From: Granulosicoccus sp036478595
GTDB lineage: Bacteria; Pseudomonadota; Gammaproteobacteria; Granulosicoccales; Granulosicoccaceae
Direction of reading: 5' to 3'
Length of the DNA stretch: 64,000 nt
NCBI GenBank assembly: GCA_036478595.1
Contig: JAZGEF010000003.1
Location: forward strand, 1 to 64,000
Shown here: positions 46,201 to 53,508 of the stretch, one piece after another
How the letters are laid out: each line of letters begins with the position of its first letter
Position numbering within the stretch: the first letter of the stretch is position 1
The notes under the pieces: generated by a model
What the model was told of the DNA's origin: nothing
Database searches by the model: none
Seen by the model: the letters and a program-made list of their open reading frames with translations, nothing else
Translations under genes and position numbers: made by a program

Positions 46201-46612
46201 CATCTAAATAGGTGCCCGCCGTGCTGTTGATATTTTGTATGGGAGCTGAAGGTGAGCCTGTATTGAAATCATGTAGGAAGTGGTGAGCGCCTGCGCCACT
46301 GCCCTCGACGGGGTTCCAGTAATAAATGCGGCTGCCCGAACCATAATAGATAAGCCCGGCGTCCGCATTGGACGCCAATGCATTGACACTATTAGTGTTG
46401 GGCGAAGTGGTAAGGAGATTATCAACGCCGAGTGTCAAATTTACGCCGCGTATTTGACCGGCTGAAGAGTAGTTGAATACCGTATCGGCGGCTATCGCGG
46501 GTTGAAGAAAGCCACCCAGGCACAGAATAAGCAGGCAGTAAAGCCACCGAAAAGCGCTCGGCAGCCCATAACAGGCGCCAATATCGTATGGCTGGGAATT
46601 GGCATGTAACAT
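43274..46612 (-). CDS. Secreted propeller-like / GEVED / P-domain / DUF11 / SdrD protein (1112 aa)
   Basis: The signal peptide covers about residues 1-42 (ends QPAIAAD). Residues 45-285 are a propeller-like region with repeated short strands and YYGSGSRIYYWNP, similar to DUF6923-type domains. A GEVED domain follows (LDFGDAPDSYG to PDGEVEDHAVNI, about 288-455), then a proprotein-convertase P-like domain (about 460-600; INDLVFTLDFNGERQGLYGP, GVWTLEILDRYNRDGGQLQSW). A DUF11-like domain (about 610-745), an SdrD-B-like domain (GGVVFIDSS, about 757-840), an Ig-like module with DDANCDGQIDGGD and a C-terminal DUF11 domain ending YRVTVD complete it. First structural gene after csrA, 53 bases away. Probably a surface adhesin or the outermost element. 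Confidence 0.75.
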   Translation of the reverse strand: MLHANSQPYDIGACYGLPSAFRWLYCLLILCLGGFLQPAIAADTVFNYSSAGQIRGVNLTLGVDNLLTTSPNTNSVNALASNADAGLIYYGSGSRIYYWNPVEGSGAGAHHFLHDFNTGSPSAPIQNINSTAGTYLDGRYYVGSESAAGYIEELYEIQMSANGTQVISVRALNLLNACNCSGVQIGGFGDVSARFEGGSVVIYGSTADISGNGSGASAGRWRFEPNANNWTLLATGSGGQMSNSPSGTLYTNINNSIRTFDPVSGQAGATNLLTTSVAIWDFTSGFNLDFGDAPDSYGSAYHRMPATQSPPFYLGQTPPDNEPYSLNNSIGGSNGVGDDNTGSLDEDAVSSLQSINVGASDYTLSVQCSAGAYVSAWIDANVNGVFDAGERNANHPLACSSSASTLVWSGIGLNQAGTSMVRIRTSSNVASISTPIGLAPDGEVEDHAVNIVEPVVGSCPAGSTSTIYAATGLTLPIGPNANQITRSTLTVPQPAVISDVNLRNVIGTHSYINDLVFTLDFNGERQGLYGPACNGRNDFSIGFNDQASGTPPCPPVDGKVYPPVGSLAAYNGMDAQGVWTLEILDRYNRDGGQLQSWELELCTLAPVTNPDIRMAKNATVNSSEVEFSLRVVNTGDVVLNDISVQDNLDSTFGVGNYSVLQAPQIVSAPSGFVVNTVYDGSSNADLLSASGVLAVQEELILTIFVSVQNVLATDGQYLNQANVLARDIAGTTISDLSGDGTDISVDLDTPTPFQLSTDITIGGVVFIDSSSSSITSHDGILQTTEIGLSNRLVTVTDVSGNVLSTALSDGAGGWAMQIASALLGSELTVSVSPLPGSVFISESPNHASGLLNDGEFVIQSLASTGYNDLDFGLINLPTLTSGQSLSANAGTSIKFAHRYSASTSGLVNFTLSDVSGWTAALYDDANCDGQIDGGDAVVTADVVVSKGQQLCLVIDAFIPASAVSGRRQQFGLIAVLTASDEANTGHSVSISLDNSDSVTVAAATSGRLVLTKNVLNVTQNGAPLSDNAASPGDTIEYTIAYSNQGTGPLTQLEINDETPAFTNLLPGTIDCGPAVGGVQCTSSVSSSGVKWVFTGSIKAGAGGNVSYRVTVD

Positions 46613-46665
46613 CCCCTACGCAGAGCAAGAACTACGCCCCCAAGCAGCATTGGCCAGCAGGCAAC

Positions 46666-46872
46666 TTAGATGTCGCCAGCAGCCTTTAATAGGGGCTGTT
46701 CAGTCATTTCTAATTCGATGGTGCTCTCGCGAATTTCTTCTCGCAAGATGGACACATCTTTGGGCGCATCAATACCCAACTTCACCCTGTTTCCTTCTAT
46801 TGCCAAAACGGACAATACGACGTCATCGCCGATGAAAATTCGTTCGCTGGAACGTCGTGTGAGAATTAACAA
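46666..46872 (-). CDS. csrA: Carbon storage regulator CsrA (RNA-binding)
   Basis: A small dimeric RNA-binding protein that binds GGA-containing leaders and changes translation and stability of messages for motility, biofilm and carbon storage. The family opening MLILTRR is reached with a TTG start at 46872, which has AAGGAG seven bases upstream. The nearby ATG at 46878 would lie one base from that site, so TTG is preferred. IGDDVVLSVLAIEGNRVKLGIDAPKDVSILREEI covers the two conserved RNA-contact strands, including the important late Arg. It is the first gene of the surface locus, 53 bases before the GEVED protein, and may autoregulate or control it. Confidence 0.92.
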   Translation of the reverse strand: MLILTRRSSERIFIGDDVVLSVLAIEGNRVKLGIDAPKDVSILREEIRESTIELEMTEQPLLKAAGDI

Positions 46873-47226
46873 TGTCATGCTCCTTGAGGCTGATCGAATT
46901 AATCAATCTAAATATGTTTCTGCATTAACGGCCATCATTGCGATCAACTATAACGTGTAACAGTTCATTGAACATTATGAAACTGATGTAACCCGTAATT
47001 TGTAAAATACATTCACTCGAATTAGGTCAACACTTTGTGCTTATATACAAGCATATATTTTGTATCTAACCGTAGTTTCTAACCTTATCAGTTATGTTAG
47101 ATGCATCGATTTATGATAAACCCTCGCCCGATTGTTGCAGATTCTAAATTCACGAAGCAATCACTAAATTAAAACGAACGTTTTTATACGTGATGCGTCG
47201 CAACTACTAACAGGACAGAGGTGAGC
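46873..47226. other. AT-rich divergent promoter region
   Basis: The 354 bases between csrA and the divergent putative regulator hold no supported gene. The sequence is strongly AT-rich, with several TATAAT-like hexamers and a near-palindrome around 47040-47065 (ACAAGCATATATTTTGT). It probably contains back-to-back promoters and operator sites for the surface locus and the regulator. AGAGGTGA just before 47227 is the ribosome site of the regulator. Confidence 0.5.
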
Positions 47227-47808
47227 ATGAACGAATTCGTGAAGGATGATGTAAACATTATTGGGGCTAACGCAAGCGATGTCAGAACGATCAGCGCAAT
47301 CCACGGCGCTTTAAGTAATATTTTATCGGATGAGAAGTTTTTAGCATCGCCACAAATGTCCGCATTTCTTACTTACGTTGTACAAGAAACCATGGCAGGC
47401 AATGCAGATCGGATCAAAGCTTATACAGTAGCGGTTGATGCACTTGGAAAACCGGCAAGCTTTGATCCGCAGAGTGATCCATCGGTAAGAGTTTTAGCCA
47501 ATCGACTACGAGCGTCGTTAAAAAACTACTACGCTAGCAATCCCGAGCAAGCGCTTTTTATAAAACTATATACAGGCTCGTATGTACCGCATTTTGTCGA
47601 TTCTACTGGTTATGAACACGTTCAGCGTATTTTAAAAAACAAGCCAGCAGATTCAACCGCGCCATTACTAAAGCCGTATGAAAAAATCGAAAACCTTTGC
47701 GCTCCGCCTAACAGCGTAAACGCTATTCGCAGTGACAAGCAACATTCGACGGATTCTGTTGACCGAGTAAACGCATGGCTCTTGGGCGGTGGAAATAAAT
47801 ACAGCTAA
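47227..47808 (+). CDS. Putative stand-alone regulator with cyclase-associated N-terminal-type domain
   Basis: A 193-residue protein, no signal peptide. Its core matches a domain seen at the N-terminus of many TPR and adenylate-cyclase-like proteins: LSDEKFLASPQMSAFLTYVV, RIKAYTVAVDALGK, FDPQSDPSVRVLANRLRASLKNYY and LYTGSYVPHFV. In those families it is thought to be a DNA- or ligand-binding regulatory unit, not proven. Here it stands alone with a short polar tail. It is divergent from csrA, so it may control the surface locus. The ATG at 47227 with AGAGGTGA five bases before is preferred over GTG 47221. Confidence 0.7.
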   Translation: MNEFVKDDVNIIGANASDVRTISAIHGALSNILSDEKFLASPQMSAFLTYVVQETMAGNADRIKAYTVAVDALGKPASFDPQSDPSVRVLANRLRASLKNYYASNPEQALFIKLYTGSYVPHFVDSTGYEHVQRILKNKPADSTAPLLKPYEKIENLCAPPNSVNAIRSDKQHSTDSVDRVNAWLLGGGNKYS

Positions 47809-47893
47809 AAAATTTTGCCACAATAAATTACTAAGCGACAGTGTTTAGTAAACGACTAAAAATAGTTGACTACATTAGGTGGTGTATAGATCA

Positions 47894-48571
47894 TCAAACG
47901 GCACGTTTGTAAACCAAAAGCGCTAGCACAACCGATATCAACAACAACACAAGGCTTATCCACATTTGTACCGCTGACCCCAGCCGTACTCCCGAGCCTA
48001 ACATCGAGAATACTAACGATTGAGGAATAAATCCAATAGCGGATCCTGCAAAAAAAGTGATTGCTGGCACAGGCACCAAGCCTGCGCAAACATTACTTAT
48101 TAAATTTGTCCCAAGTGGTTGAAACCGCAGTATCACTATCTTTAAAAAAATATCTTCTTTCACCCAGGCTGTTAGCTTGGCTTTTGTATCAGGGTAGCGA
48201 TGTCGAAAACGGACAGACAACAGGTAGCGCACTAGAGTGTAGGTCACCACACAGCCGGCTATCGCGCTAAGCACTGCTGCAAGAAAGCCCACCATTGTTC
48301 CATAAGCAAAGCCAAATACAAACGCAAACAACTGCCTTGGCAAACCCACCGCAATGCCAAGGCTCGCCAGTAGCACCATGGCTACCAAACCAAATTCGCC
48401 TGCGGACTGCAAATAGACACCCAGATATTCAGCTTGTTGCAGATAACTGGACGGTGTTTTTAGCACGACAAAGACTATCGAAAGCAATAGCAGGACAAAA
48501 CCGACCAATATCCATTGTGTTTTTTTCACAGGTGTCTCGATTAAGCCATTTTTTCTATACACTTTTGCCAA
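47894..48571 (-). CDS. VTT-domain (TVP38/DedA-like) membrane protein
   Basis: A roughly 225-residue integral membrane protein with about six hydrophobic segments and the VTT motif region: GLPRQLFAFVFGFAYG, then LSAIAGCVVTYTLVRYLL, and RFQPLGTNLISNVCAGL before GSAIGFIPQSLVFS. Members of this superfamily help move or balance lipids (for example undecaprenyl phosphate carriers and phospholipid scrambling). The start is unclear: TTG 48571 or GTG 48562, neither with a strong ribosome site. It is divergent from the oxidoreductase gene. Confidence 0.75.
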   Translation of the reverse strand: MAKVYRKNGLIETPVKKTQWILVGFVLLLLSIVFVVLKTPSSYLQQAEYLGVYLQSAGEFGLVAMVLLASLGIAVGLPRQLFAFVFGFAYGTMVGFLAAVLSAIAGCVVTYTLVRYLLSVRFRHRYPDTKAKLTAWVKEDIFLKIVILRFQPLGTNLISNVCAGLVPVPAITFFAGSAIGFIPQSLVFSMLGSGVRLGSAVQMWISLVLLLISVVLALLVYKRAV

Positions 48572-48641
48572 GCCACAGCCGGTGTATTACGAGGGAATCC
48601 GCTACACTGAGACAATAATCCTTGGCAACAATTCGACCACA

Positions 48642-50366
48642 ATGCGAAATTATCACGATATAGATTTGAGCTCACAAACGGTTAAAACCTCTGAGGTTAT
48701 CGGCGAAGATATCGCTCGCTGCGGCAGATACCTGATTGCAAAGATATTGTTGGAGCAAAACAAAGCCACAGTCGACCCATTGTCGAGCGAAAACCCACTC
48801 ATCTTTTCAGCAGGTCCATTCGCTGGCACCAATTTCTCAAACGCAAATCGAGTGAGTGTGGGCTGCAAGAGCCCACTAACGGGCGGCATCAAAGAAGCCA
48901 ACGGCGGCGGTACGTTCGGCTTTGCAATGGGCCAATTACATATTGCAGGCTTCACTTTACATAACGCCTCGGAAGACTGGGTCATCATACGCATTACCAA
49001 AGAAGGCGACATCTCCTTCACTGACGCCAATGCTTATATGGGCATGGGCAACTTTGAAACAGCGGCAAAATTACACCAAGAGTACGGCAAGAAGGTTAGC
49101 ATTGGCTTGTGCAGCCTGGTAGGCGAATACCAGGGATTAATGTCCGGCATTTCATTTAGTGATGTTGACTTGCGACCCTCAAGGCTTGCAGCACGCGGCG
49201 GCGTTGGTGCTGTGATGGGATCGAAAAAAGTTAAAGCCATCGTATTGGATCTAAACCGAATGCCAACGTTCAAAGATCGCAAGAAAGTAATGGGAGCAGT
49301 AAAACAGTACAAAAAAATGCTTGATGCAGAGCCTGCAATCAAAGCATTTCAAGATATCGGCACGGCCATGGTTGCGGATTACACCAACCACGTCGGCGGG
49401 CTTCCAGTAAACAACTTTGCCATTGGCCGACAAACCGATACCAACGTTGAAGTATTTCAAATGGGTGGTGATGCATTGCGAGCGCGCAATATCGAACGCG
49501 GCGGCATCACTACTCACGCCTGCATGCCAGGTTGCACTATTCAATGTAGCAATGTTTATGCTGATAAAGACGGCAACGAGGTGGTATCACCGGTTGAATA
49601 CGAAACAATCGGCTTACTAGGCACTAACTGCGGCCTGAAAGATCCAGACGAACTTGCAATTCTCAATTGGCACGCTAATGATCTCGGTATCGATACGATC
49701 GAACTGGGTGCCACCATCGGCGTATTGATGGAAGCCGGCCACGGTAAGTTTGGTGACGCGGCCTATATGCAAACAGTGCTTGACGATATTCGCGCCGGCA
49801 ATGAGAATGGTCGCTTGTATGCGCAGGGCACCGCCCTCGTTGGCGAACACTTTAATGTGGCTCGTATACCCGTCATCAAACGCCAAGCTATAAGCGCCTA
49901 TGACCCGCGCGTAATCGAAGTCACTGGCATTACTATGATGTTGACAGCGCAAGGTGCAGATCACACCGCAGGCAACCTACCTCAATATGACTGCAAGGGC
50001 AAAACCGCCGATGAGTTGGTGGCAGCCAGCCTGGATATCCAAATCGCCTCAGCCTCTGCAGATTCACTTGGTTTATGTATTTTTGGCCGCTCAGTTACCA
50101 ATACCCATATCGATTTCCTGATTGATGCTATTAATGATGCCCACGGCGTGACATTGGAAGAATCATTTTTCAAGAATCTGGGTAGCGAAGCACTTGAGCT
50201 GGAGGATCAATTTAATAAGGCTGCAGGCTTTACCGACGCCGATGACGAGCTACCAGCCTTTTTCTATAACGAGGCACTCCCGCCAAGCCAACAGGCCGCG
50301 CGCTTTCATAGTGATGAGGTGAATCTGGTGGCCGCGGGGCGTTGGGAAGAAATACGCCAAGATTGA
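48642..50366 (+). CDS. Aldehyde:ferredoxin oxidoreductase family protein
   Basis: A 574-residue member of the tungsten- or molybdenum-pterin AOR family, which oxidises aldehydes and passes electrons through a 4Fe-4S cluster to ferredoxin. N-terminal pterin domain: FSAGPFAGT, GCKSPLTGGIKEANGGGTFG. Cluster ligands: three Cys in HACMPGCTIQCSNVY near residues 292-300, and the fourth in the classical DSLGLC near residue 475. RLAARGGVGAVMGSKKVKAI is highly conserved in the family. The ATG at 48642 is preferred, as upstream residues to 48582 look random; the N-terminus is slightly shorter than archaeal AOR. No tungstate transport or cofactor genes are in view. Substrate unknown. Confidence 0.88.
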   Translation: MRNYHDIDLSSQTVKTSEVIGEDIARCGRYLIAKILLEQNKATVDPLSSENPLIFSAGPFAGTNFSNANRVSVGCKSPLTGGIKEANGGGTFGFAMGQLHIAGFTLHNASEDWVIIRITKEGDISFTDANAYMGMGNFETAAKLHQEYGKKVSIGLCSLVGEYQGLMSGISFSDVDLRPSRLAARGGVGAVMGSKKVKAIVLDLNRMPTFKDRKKVMGAVKQYKKMLDAEPAIKAFQDIGTAMVADYTNHVGGLPVNNFAIGRQTDTNVEVFQMGGDALRARNIERGGITTHACMPGCTIQCSNVYADKDGNEVVSPVEYETIGLLGTNCGLKDPDELAILNWHANDLGIDTIELGATIGVLMEAGHGKFGDAAYMQTVLDDIRAGNENGRLYAQGTALVGEHFNVARIPVIKRQAISAYDPRVIEVTGITMMLTAQGADHTAGNLPQYDCKGKTADELVAASLDIQIASASADSLGLCIFGRSVTNTHIDFLIDAINDAHGVTLEESFFKNLGSEALELEDQFNKAAGFTDADDELPAFFYNEALPPSQQAARFHSDEVNLVAAGRWEEIRQD

Positions 50367-50430
50367 TCCCAATAACGCACTCGATAATGCACAAAGGGCC
50401 GCGTTTACGGTATTATGCGTGGCTCGGTAA

Positions 50431-50506
50431 GGGCCGTTAGCTCAGTTGGTAGAGCAGTTGACTTTTAATCAATTGGTCGCAAGTTCGAATCTTGCACGGC
50501 CCACCA
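50431..50506 (+). tRNA. tRNA-Lys (anticodon TTT), CCA encoded
   Basis: A 76-base cloverleaf. The acceptor arms GGGCCGT and ACGGCCC pair, D arm GCTC/GAGC, anticodon arm GTTGA/TCAAT with loop CTTTTAA and anticodon TTT at 50464-50466, T arm GCAAG/CTTGC with loop TTCGAAT. Discriminator A and CCA are encoded to 50506. A TATTAT box at 50411-50416 with a GC-rich discriminator is a likely promoter. It is convergent with the cpoB end, as a Lys tRNA often is near tol-pal in gammaproteobacteria. Confidence 0.95.
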
Positions 50507-50568
50507 TTTTTCCACTGAAATCGATTTACCGAATCGTTCCTCTTAGCCATTCGCGAAGCCTTATCAGG

Positions 50569-51444
50569 CTACCTTCCTTCTCGATCCATCTTCTGCAGGC
50601 GTTTTCTTGCCAGCACCGCGGCTGATCGGCCGGGATAATCGTTTTGAACACCGGTTAGTACTTCGCGGGCTTCTGCGAAGCGTTGCTGCTCGTATAGTGC
50701 AAAGCCGATTTTAAGGCGCGCATCTGGCACTTTAGGACTGCCTGGGAAACTCCCCACTACGAAATTGAAGTTACGCAGCGCTTCATTAAAGTCGCGTTGC
50801 GCATATTTTGCCTCGCCCTGCCAATACCAGGCGTTATCTGCGTATGGGCCATCTGAATACTGGCCAATAAATTTATCAAACGCAGCAATCGCGGCATCAT
50901 TCTGACCGCGAGCCAGTAAATCGTAGGCCTTGGTGTAGGCAGACTTCTCAGCAGCGGTTGCAGGGCGCGTGTTATTACCAGCCGCTGCACGAGGCTTTGT
51001 TATGACAGCGGCTGGCTGAGAGTTTGAGGACAGGTTAGCGCTGTCCGATGGCTCATCGCCCAACTCATCAAGGCCGCCATCTAGGCCATCATCCAAACCT
51101 TCGCCGTCAAGGCCGCCATCCAAACCTAGTCCACCCGCGGGGCGAGCCTCTAGGTCAGTAATGCGTTTATCGGTATCGCGGTAGAGGTTTCGGTTTCGCT
51201 TTTTTAGCGTTTCCACATCGTGGTTAAGATTTTCGATTTCGCCGCGTAACTCACGAATCTCACCCTGTAGCGTGTCCACGCGTTGTAGCTGATGCAACAT
51301 CGACTGATCGAGCACACGCTCGATTCGCTGTACACGTTGGTCAAGACTCTTGACAGTCGGCCTAGCCTGCGCCTGAACTATCATTGGCGCAGCAAGCAGT
51401 AAAATGATTGCAAGAGTTTGAGTTTTCAGGTGTTTTACCCACAT
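50569..51444 (-). CDS. cpoB: Cell division coordinator CpoB (YbgF)
   Basis: A 291-residue periplasmic protein that links Tol-Pal outer-membrane constriction with peptidoglycan synthesis. Signal peptide about 1-26 (ends VQAQA). A trimerising coiled coil (about 30-90: VQRIERVLDQSMLHQLQRVD) follows, then a Gly/Asp-rich low-complexity linker (LDGGLDGEGLDDGLDGG) and TPR repeats from about 165 (YTKAYDLLARGQNDAAIAAF, YADNAWYWQGEAKYAQRDF). It is the last gene of the tol-pal cluster. Confidence 0.93.
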   Translation of the reverse strand: MWVKHLKTQTLAIILLLAAPMIVQAQARPTVKSLDQRVQRIERVLDQSMLHQLQRVDTLQGEIRELRGEIENLNHDVETLKKRNRNLYRDTDKRITDLEARPAGGLGLDGGLDGEGLDDGLDGGLDELGDEPSDSANLSSNSQPAAVITKPRAAAGNNTRPATAAEKSAYTKAYDLLARGQNDAAIAAFDKFIGQYSDGPYADNAWYWQGEAKYAQRDFNEALRNFNFVVGSFPGSPKVPDARLKIGFALYEQQRFAEAREVLTGVQNDYPGRSAAVLARKRLQKMDREGR

Positions 51445-51491
51445 AACGCATTCCGATTGGTTAAAGCTTTTCTTGCCATACGTGGCGAATA

Positions 51492-52025
51492 CTAGTTAGG
51501 TACTTCAACCTCGTAAATAATGTTTACACGGCGGTTTTTTGCCCACGCTTCGTTATTGTGACCTTCATCAACCGGAAGCTCTTCACCGTAACTAACTGAT
51601 CGGGTTTGTGCAGAGCTAACGCCTTGTAGCTGCAACATTCTGCCAATTGCCTTAGAACGATTTTCACCCAAAGCGATGTTGTACTCTCTAGCACCGCGCT
51701 CATCTGTATGACCCTCAAGGCGTACACGCCCCTCTGGGTTTTGCGCTAGAAAACGACCGTGCTGTGCAACAACATCCAGGTACTCTGCTCGAATCTCTGA
51801 TTTGTCGTAGTCGAAATAGATGACGCGCTCCAAAGGTGCACGATTACCAATTGAGCCCAGGTCGTCGGTTTCGGTGCCCGTTACGTTGGTATCGCCAGTA
51901 CCTGTCGCTACGCCATTAGCGCCATCGGCACCCTCACCAATATCGTCTTTTTTGGGATTAGAACCACAGGCACTGAGTAACAACAAGCTTAGTACCGCGG
52001 ATAAGATGATCGTTGACTGTTTCAT
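51492..52025 (-). CDS. pal: Peptidoglycan-associated lipoprotein Pal
   Basis: A 177-residue lipoprotein, lipobox LLSAC with Cys near residue 20. An acidic Gly-rich linker follows, then an OmpA domain: IYFDYDKSEIRAEY, GHTDERGAREYNIALGENRSKAI and NRRVNIIYE. Pal binds peptidoglycan, TolB and the outer membrane as part of the Tol-Pal constriction system. It lies 125 bases after the TolB stop and 47 before the CpoB start. Confidence 0.96.
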   Translation of the reverse strand: MKQSTIILSAVLSLLLLSACGSNPKKDDIGEGADGANGVATGTGDTNVTGTETDDLGSIGNRAPLERVIYFDYDKSEIRAEYLDVVAQHGRFLAQNPEGRVRLEGHTDERGAREYNIALGENRSKAIGRMLQLQGVSSAQTRSVSYGEELPVDEGHNNEAWAKNRRVNIIYEVEVPN

Positions 52026-52150
52026 GAATATGTATCCCTATGGTTAAGATTTTCAGTTTAACTATTAGTACAAACTAATTTTAATTGAATCGTTTAGTGG
52101 CGATTTAGTACAATTTTTTGGCGCAAGTGGTCTTGGCTAATCTGTGTCAT

Positions 52151-53476
52151 TTACTTTGAGAATGGAGACCAAGCTGGCTCTCTAACCCCACCCGAATCAA
52201 GCGTTAAGCGTTGAGACACGCTACCGTCGAGTGATACAGCAGCAAGAGCACCTCGGCCATTGCTCTCCGTTGCGTATAGGATCATCTGGCCATTAGGGGC
52301 AAAGCTGGGTGACTCGTCTAGCGAGCCATCCGATAAAATTTGAAACAGCCCGGACGCCAAATCGATAGCGGCGATTTGATAGCCCAGATTGTTGCCATGG
52401 ACAAACGCCACTGAACTACCATCAGACGAAACTGTTGCACTCGCATTGTACTTGCCTTCAAAGGTGACACGCTTAGCTCTACCACCGCGCGATGCTACCT
52501 GATAAATCTGCGGGCCGCCGCTGCGATCTGATGTAAACAAAATAGTGTTGTTGTCGAGCCATACAGGTTCAGTATCGATTGCAGCGCTTTTGGTTACGCG
52601 TGATCGTTTGCCAGTATTGATATCGTAGATATAGATTTCTGGATTCCCTTCAAACGATAGCGCAACCGCTAGACGTGTGCCATCTGGAGACCAACTAGGG
52701 GCGCCATTTATACCCGGCTGAGATATGATTTTTTTGCGGCTGCCTTTTTGTCGGTCTTGAATATATATGGCAGAACGCCGCTTGTTCTCAAATGAGACAT
52801 ATGCGATACGAACACCATCCGGGGCCCATGATGGCGACAGTATCGGCCGTGGCGACGTTAACATCGACTGCGGGTTTCTGCCATCAGCGTCCGCAAGTTG
52901 GAGCTTATAGATACGGTCCTTACGGGTGCCTTCCACTGACACGAAGGCTATTTGAGTATTAAATGCGCCACGAATACCGAGAATCTCTAAATACACTTCA
53001 TCCGCTATTTGGTGGGCAGCATTGCGTAATGTTTGGTCATCAACCTTGAAATTAAAACCGGTGAGTAATTTTTGTTGCGACACATCAAATAATTGAAAGT
53101 CGATGCTGTAAGCACCGTTGGCAGGCTTAATACCACCGATCAATAAATAGTCGGCACCCGATAGATTCCAGTTAGTGTAGCGCGGCACATCACCACTCAC
53201 GGGACTCGCGATGAGGTCTTCCCGGTTTAGAGGAGAAAAATTGCCACTGCGCTGGAGATCGTCAGTCACGATTTGAGCGATATCTTCAGGCGCTTCTCCG
53301 GTACCTGTCCAACCAAATGGCACGATGGCGATTGGGATGGCGTTATTACCGCCTTGGGTAATCTCTATTTCGATAACAGCATAGGATTCAGATGCAACGC
53401 TCAGCAGTGCCAGAGCGACCGATGTTAGAAACCACTGTTTGATACGCTGTTTCAACTTGTTACCCTTAGTAATCAC
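52151..53476 (-). CDS. tolB: Tol-Pal system protein TolB
   Basis: A 441-residue periplasmic beta-propeller. Signal peptide about 1-33, then the N-terminal domain (PIAIVPFGWTG to FKVDDQTLRNAAHQIADEVY) and a six-bladed propeller of TolB repeats such as SPSWAPDGVRIAYVSFE, SWSPDGTRLAVALSFEGNPEIY and FTSDRSGGPQIYQV. It shuttles between TolA and Pal. GTG start at 53476 is the only suitable start before the signal peptide. Confidence 0.96.
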   Translation of the reverse strand: MITKGNKLKQRIKQWFLTSVALALLSVASESYAVIEIEITQGGNNAIPIAIVPFGWTGTGEAPEDIAQIVTDDLQRSGNFSPLNREDLIASPVSGDVPRYTNWNLSGADYLLIGGIKPANGAYSIDFQLFDVSQQKLLTGFNFKVDDQTLRNAAHQIADEVYLEILGIRGAFNTQIAFVSVEGTRKDRIYKLQLADADGRNPQSMLTSPRPILSPSWAPDGVRIAYVSFENKRRSAIYIQDRQKGSRKKIISQPGINGAPSWSPDGTRLAVALSFEGNPEIYIYDINTGKRSRVTKSAAIDTEPVWLDNNTILFTSDRSGGPQIYQVASRGGRAKRVTFEGKYNASATVSSDGSSVAFVHGNNLGYQIAAIDLASGLFQILSDGSLDESPSFAPNGQMILYATESNGRGALAAVSLDGSVSQRLTLDSGGVREPAWSPFSK

Positions 53477-53508
53477 TTAATCAATCCTTAGTCACTAATT
53501 TCTAGTCA

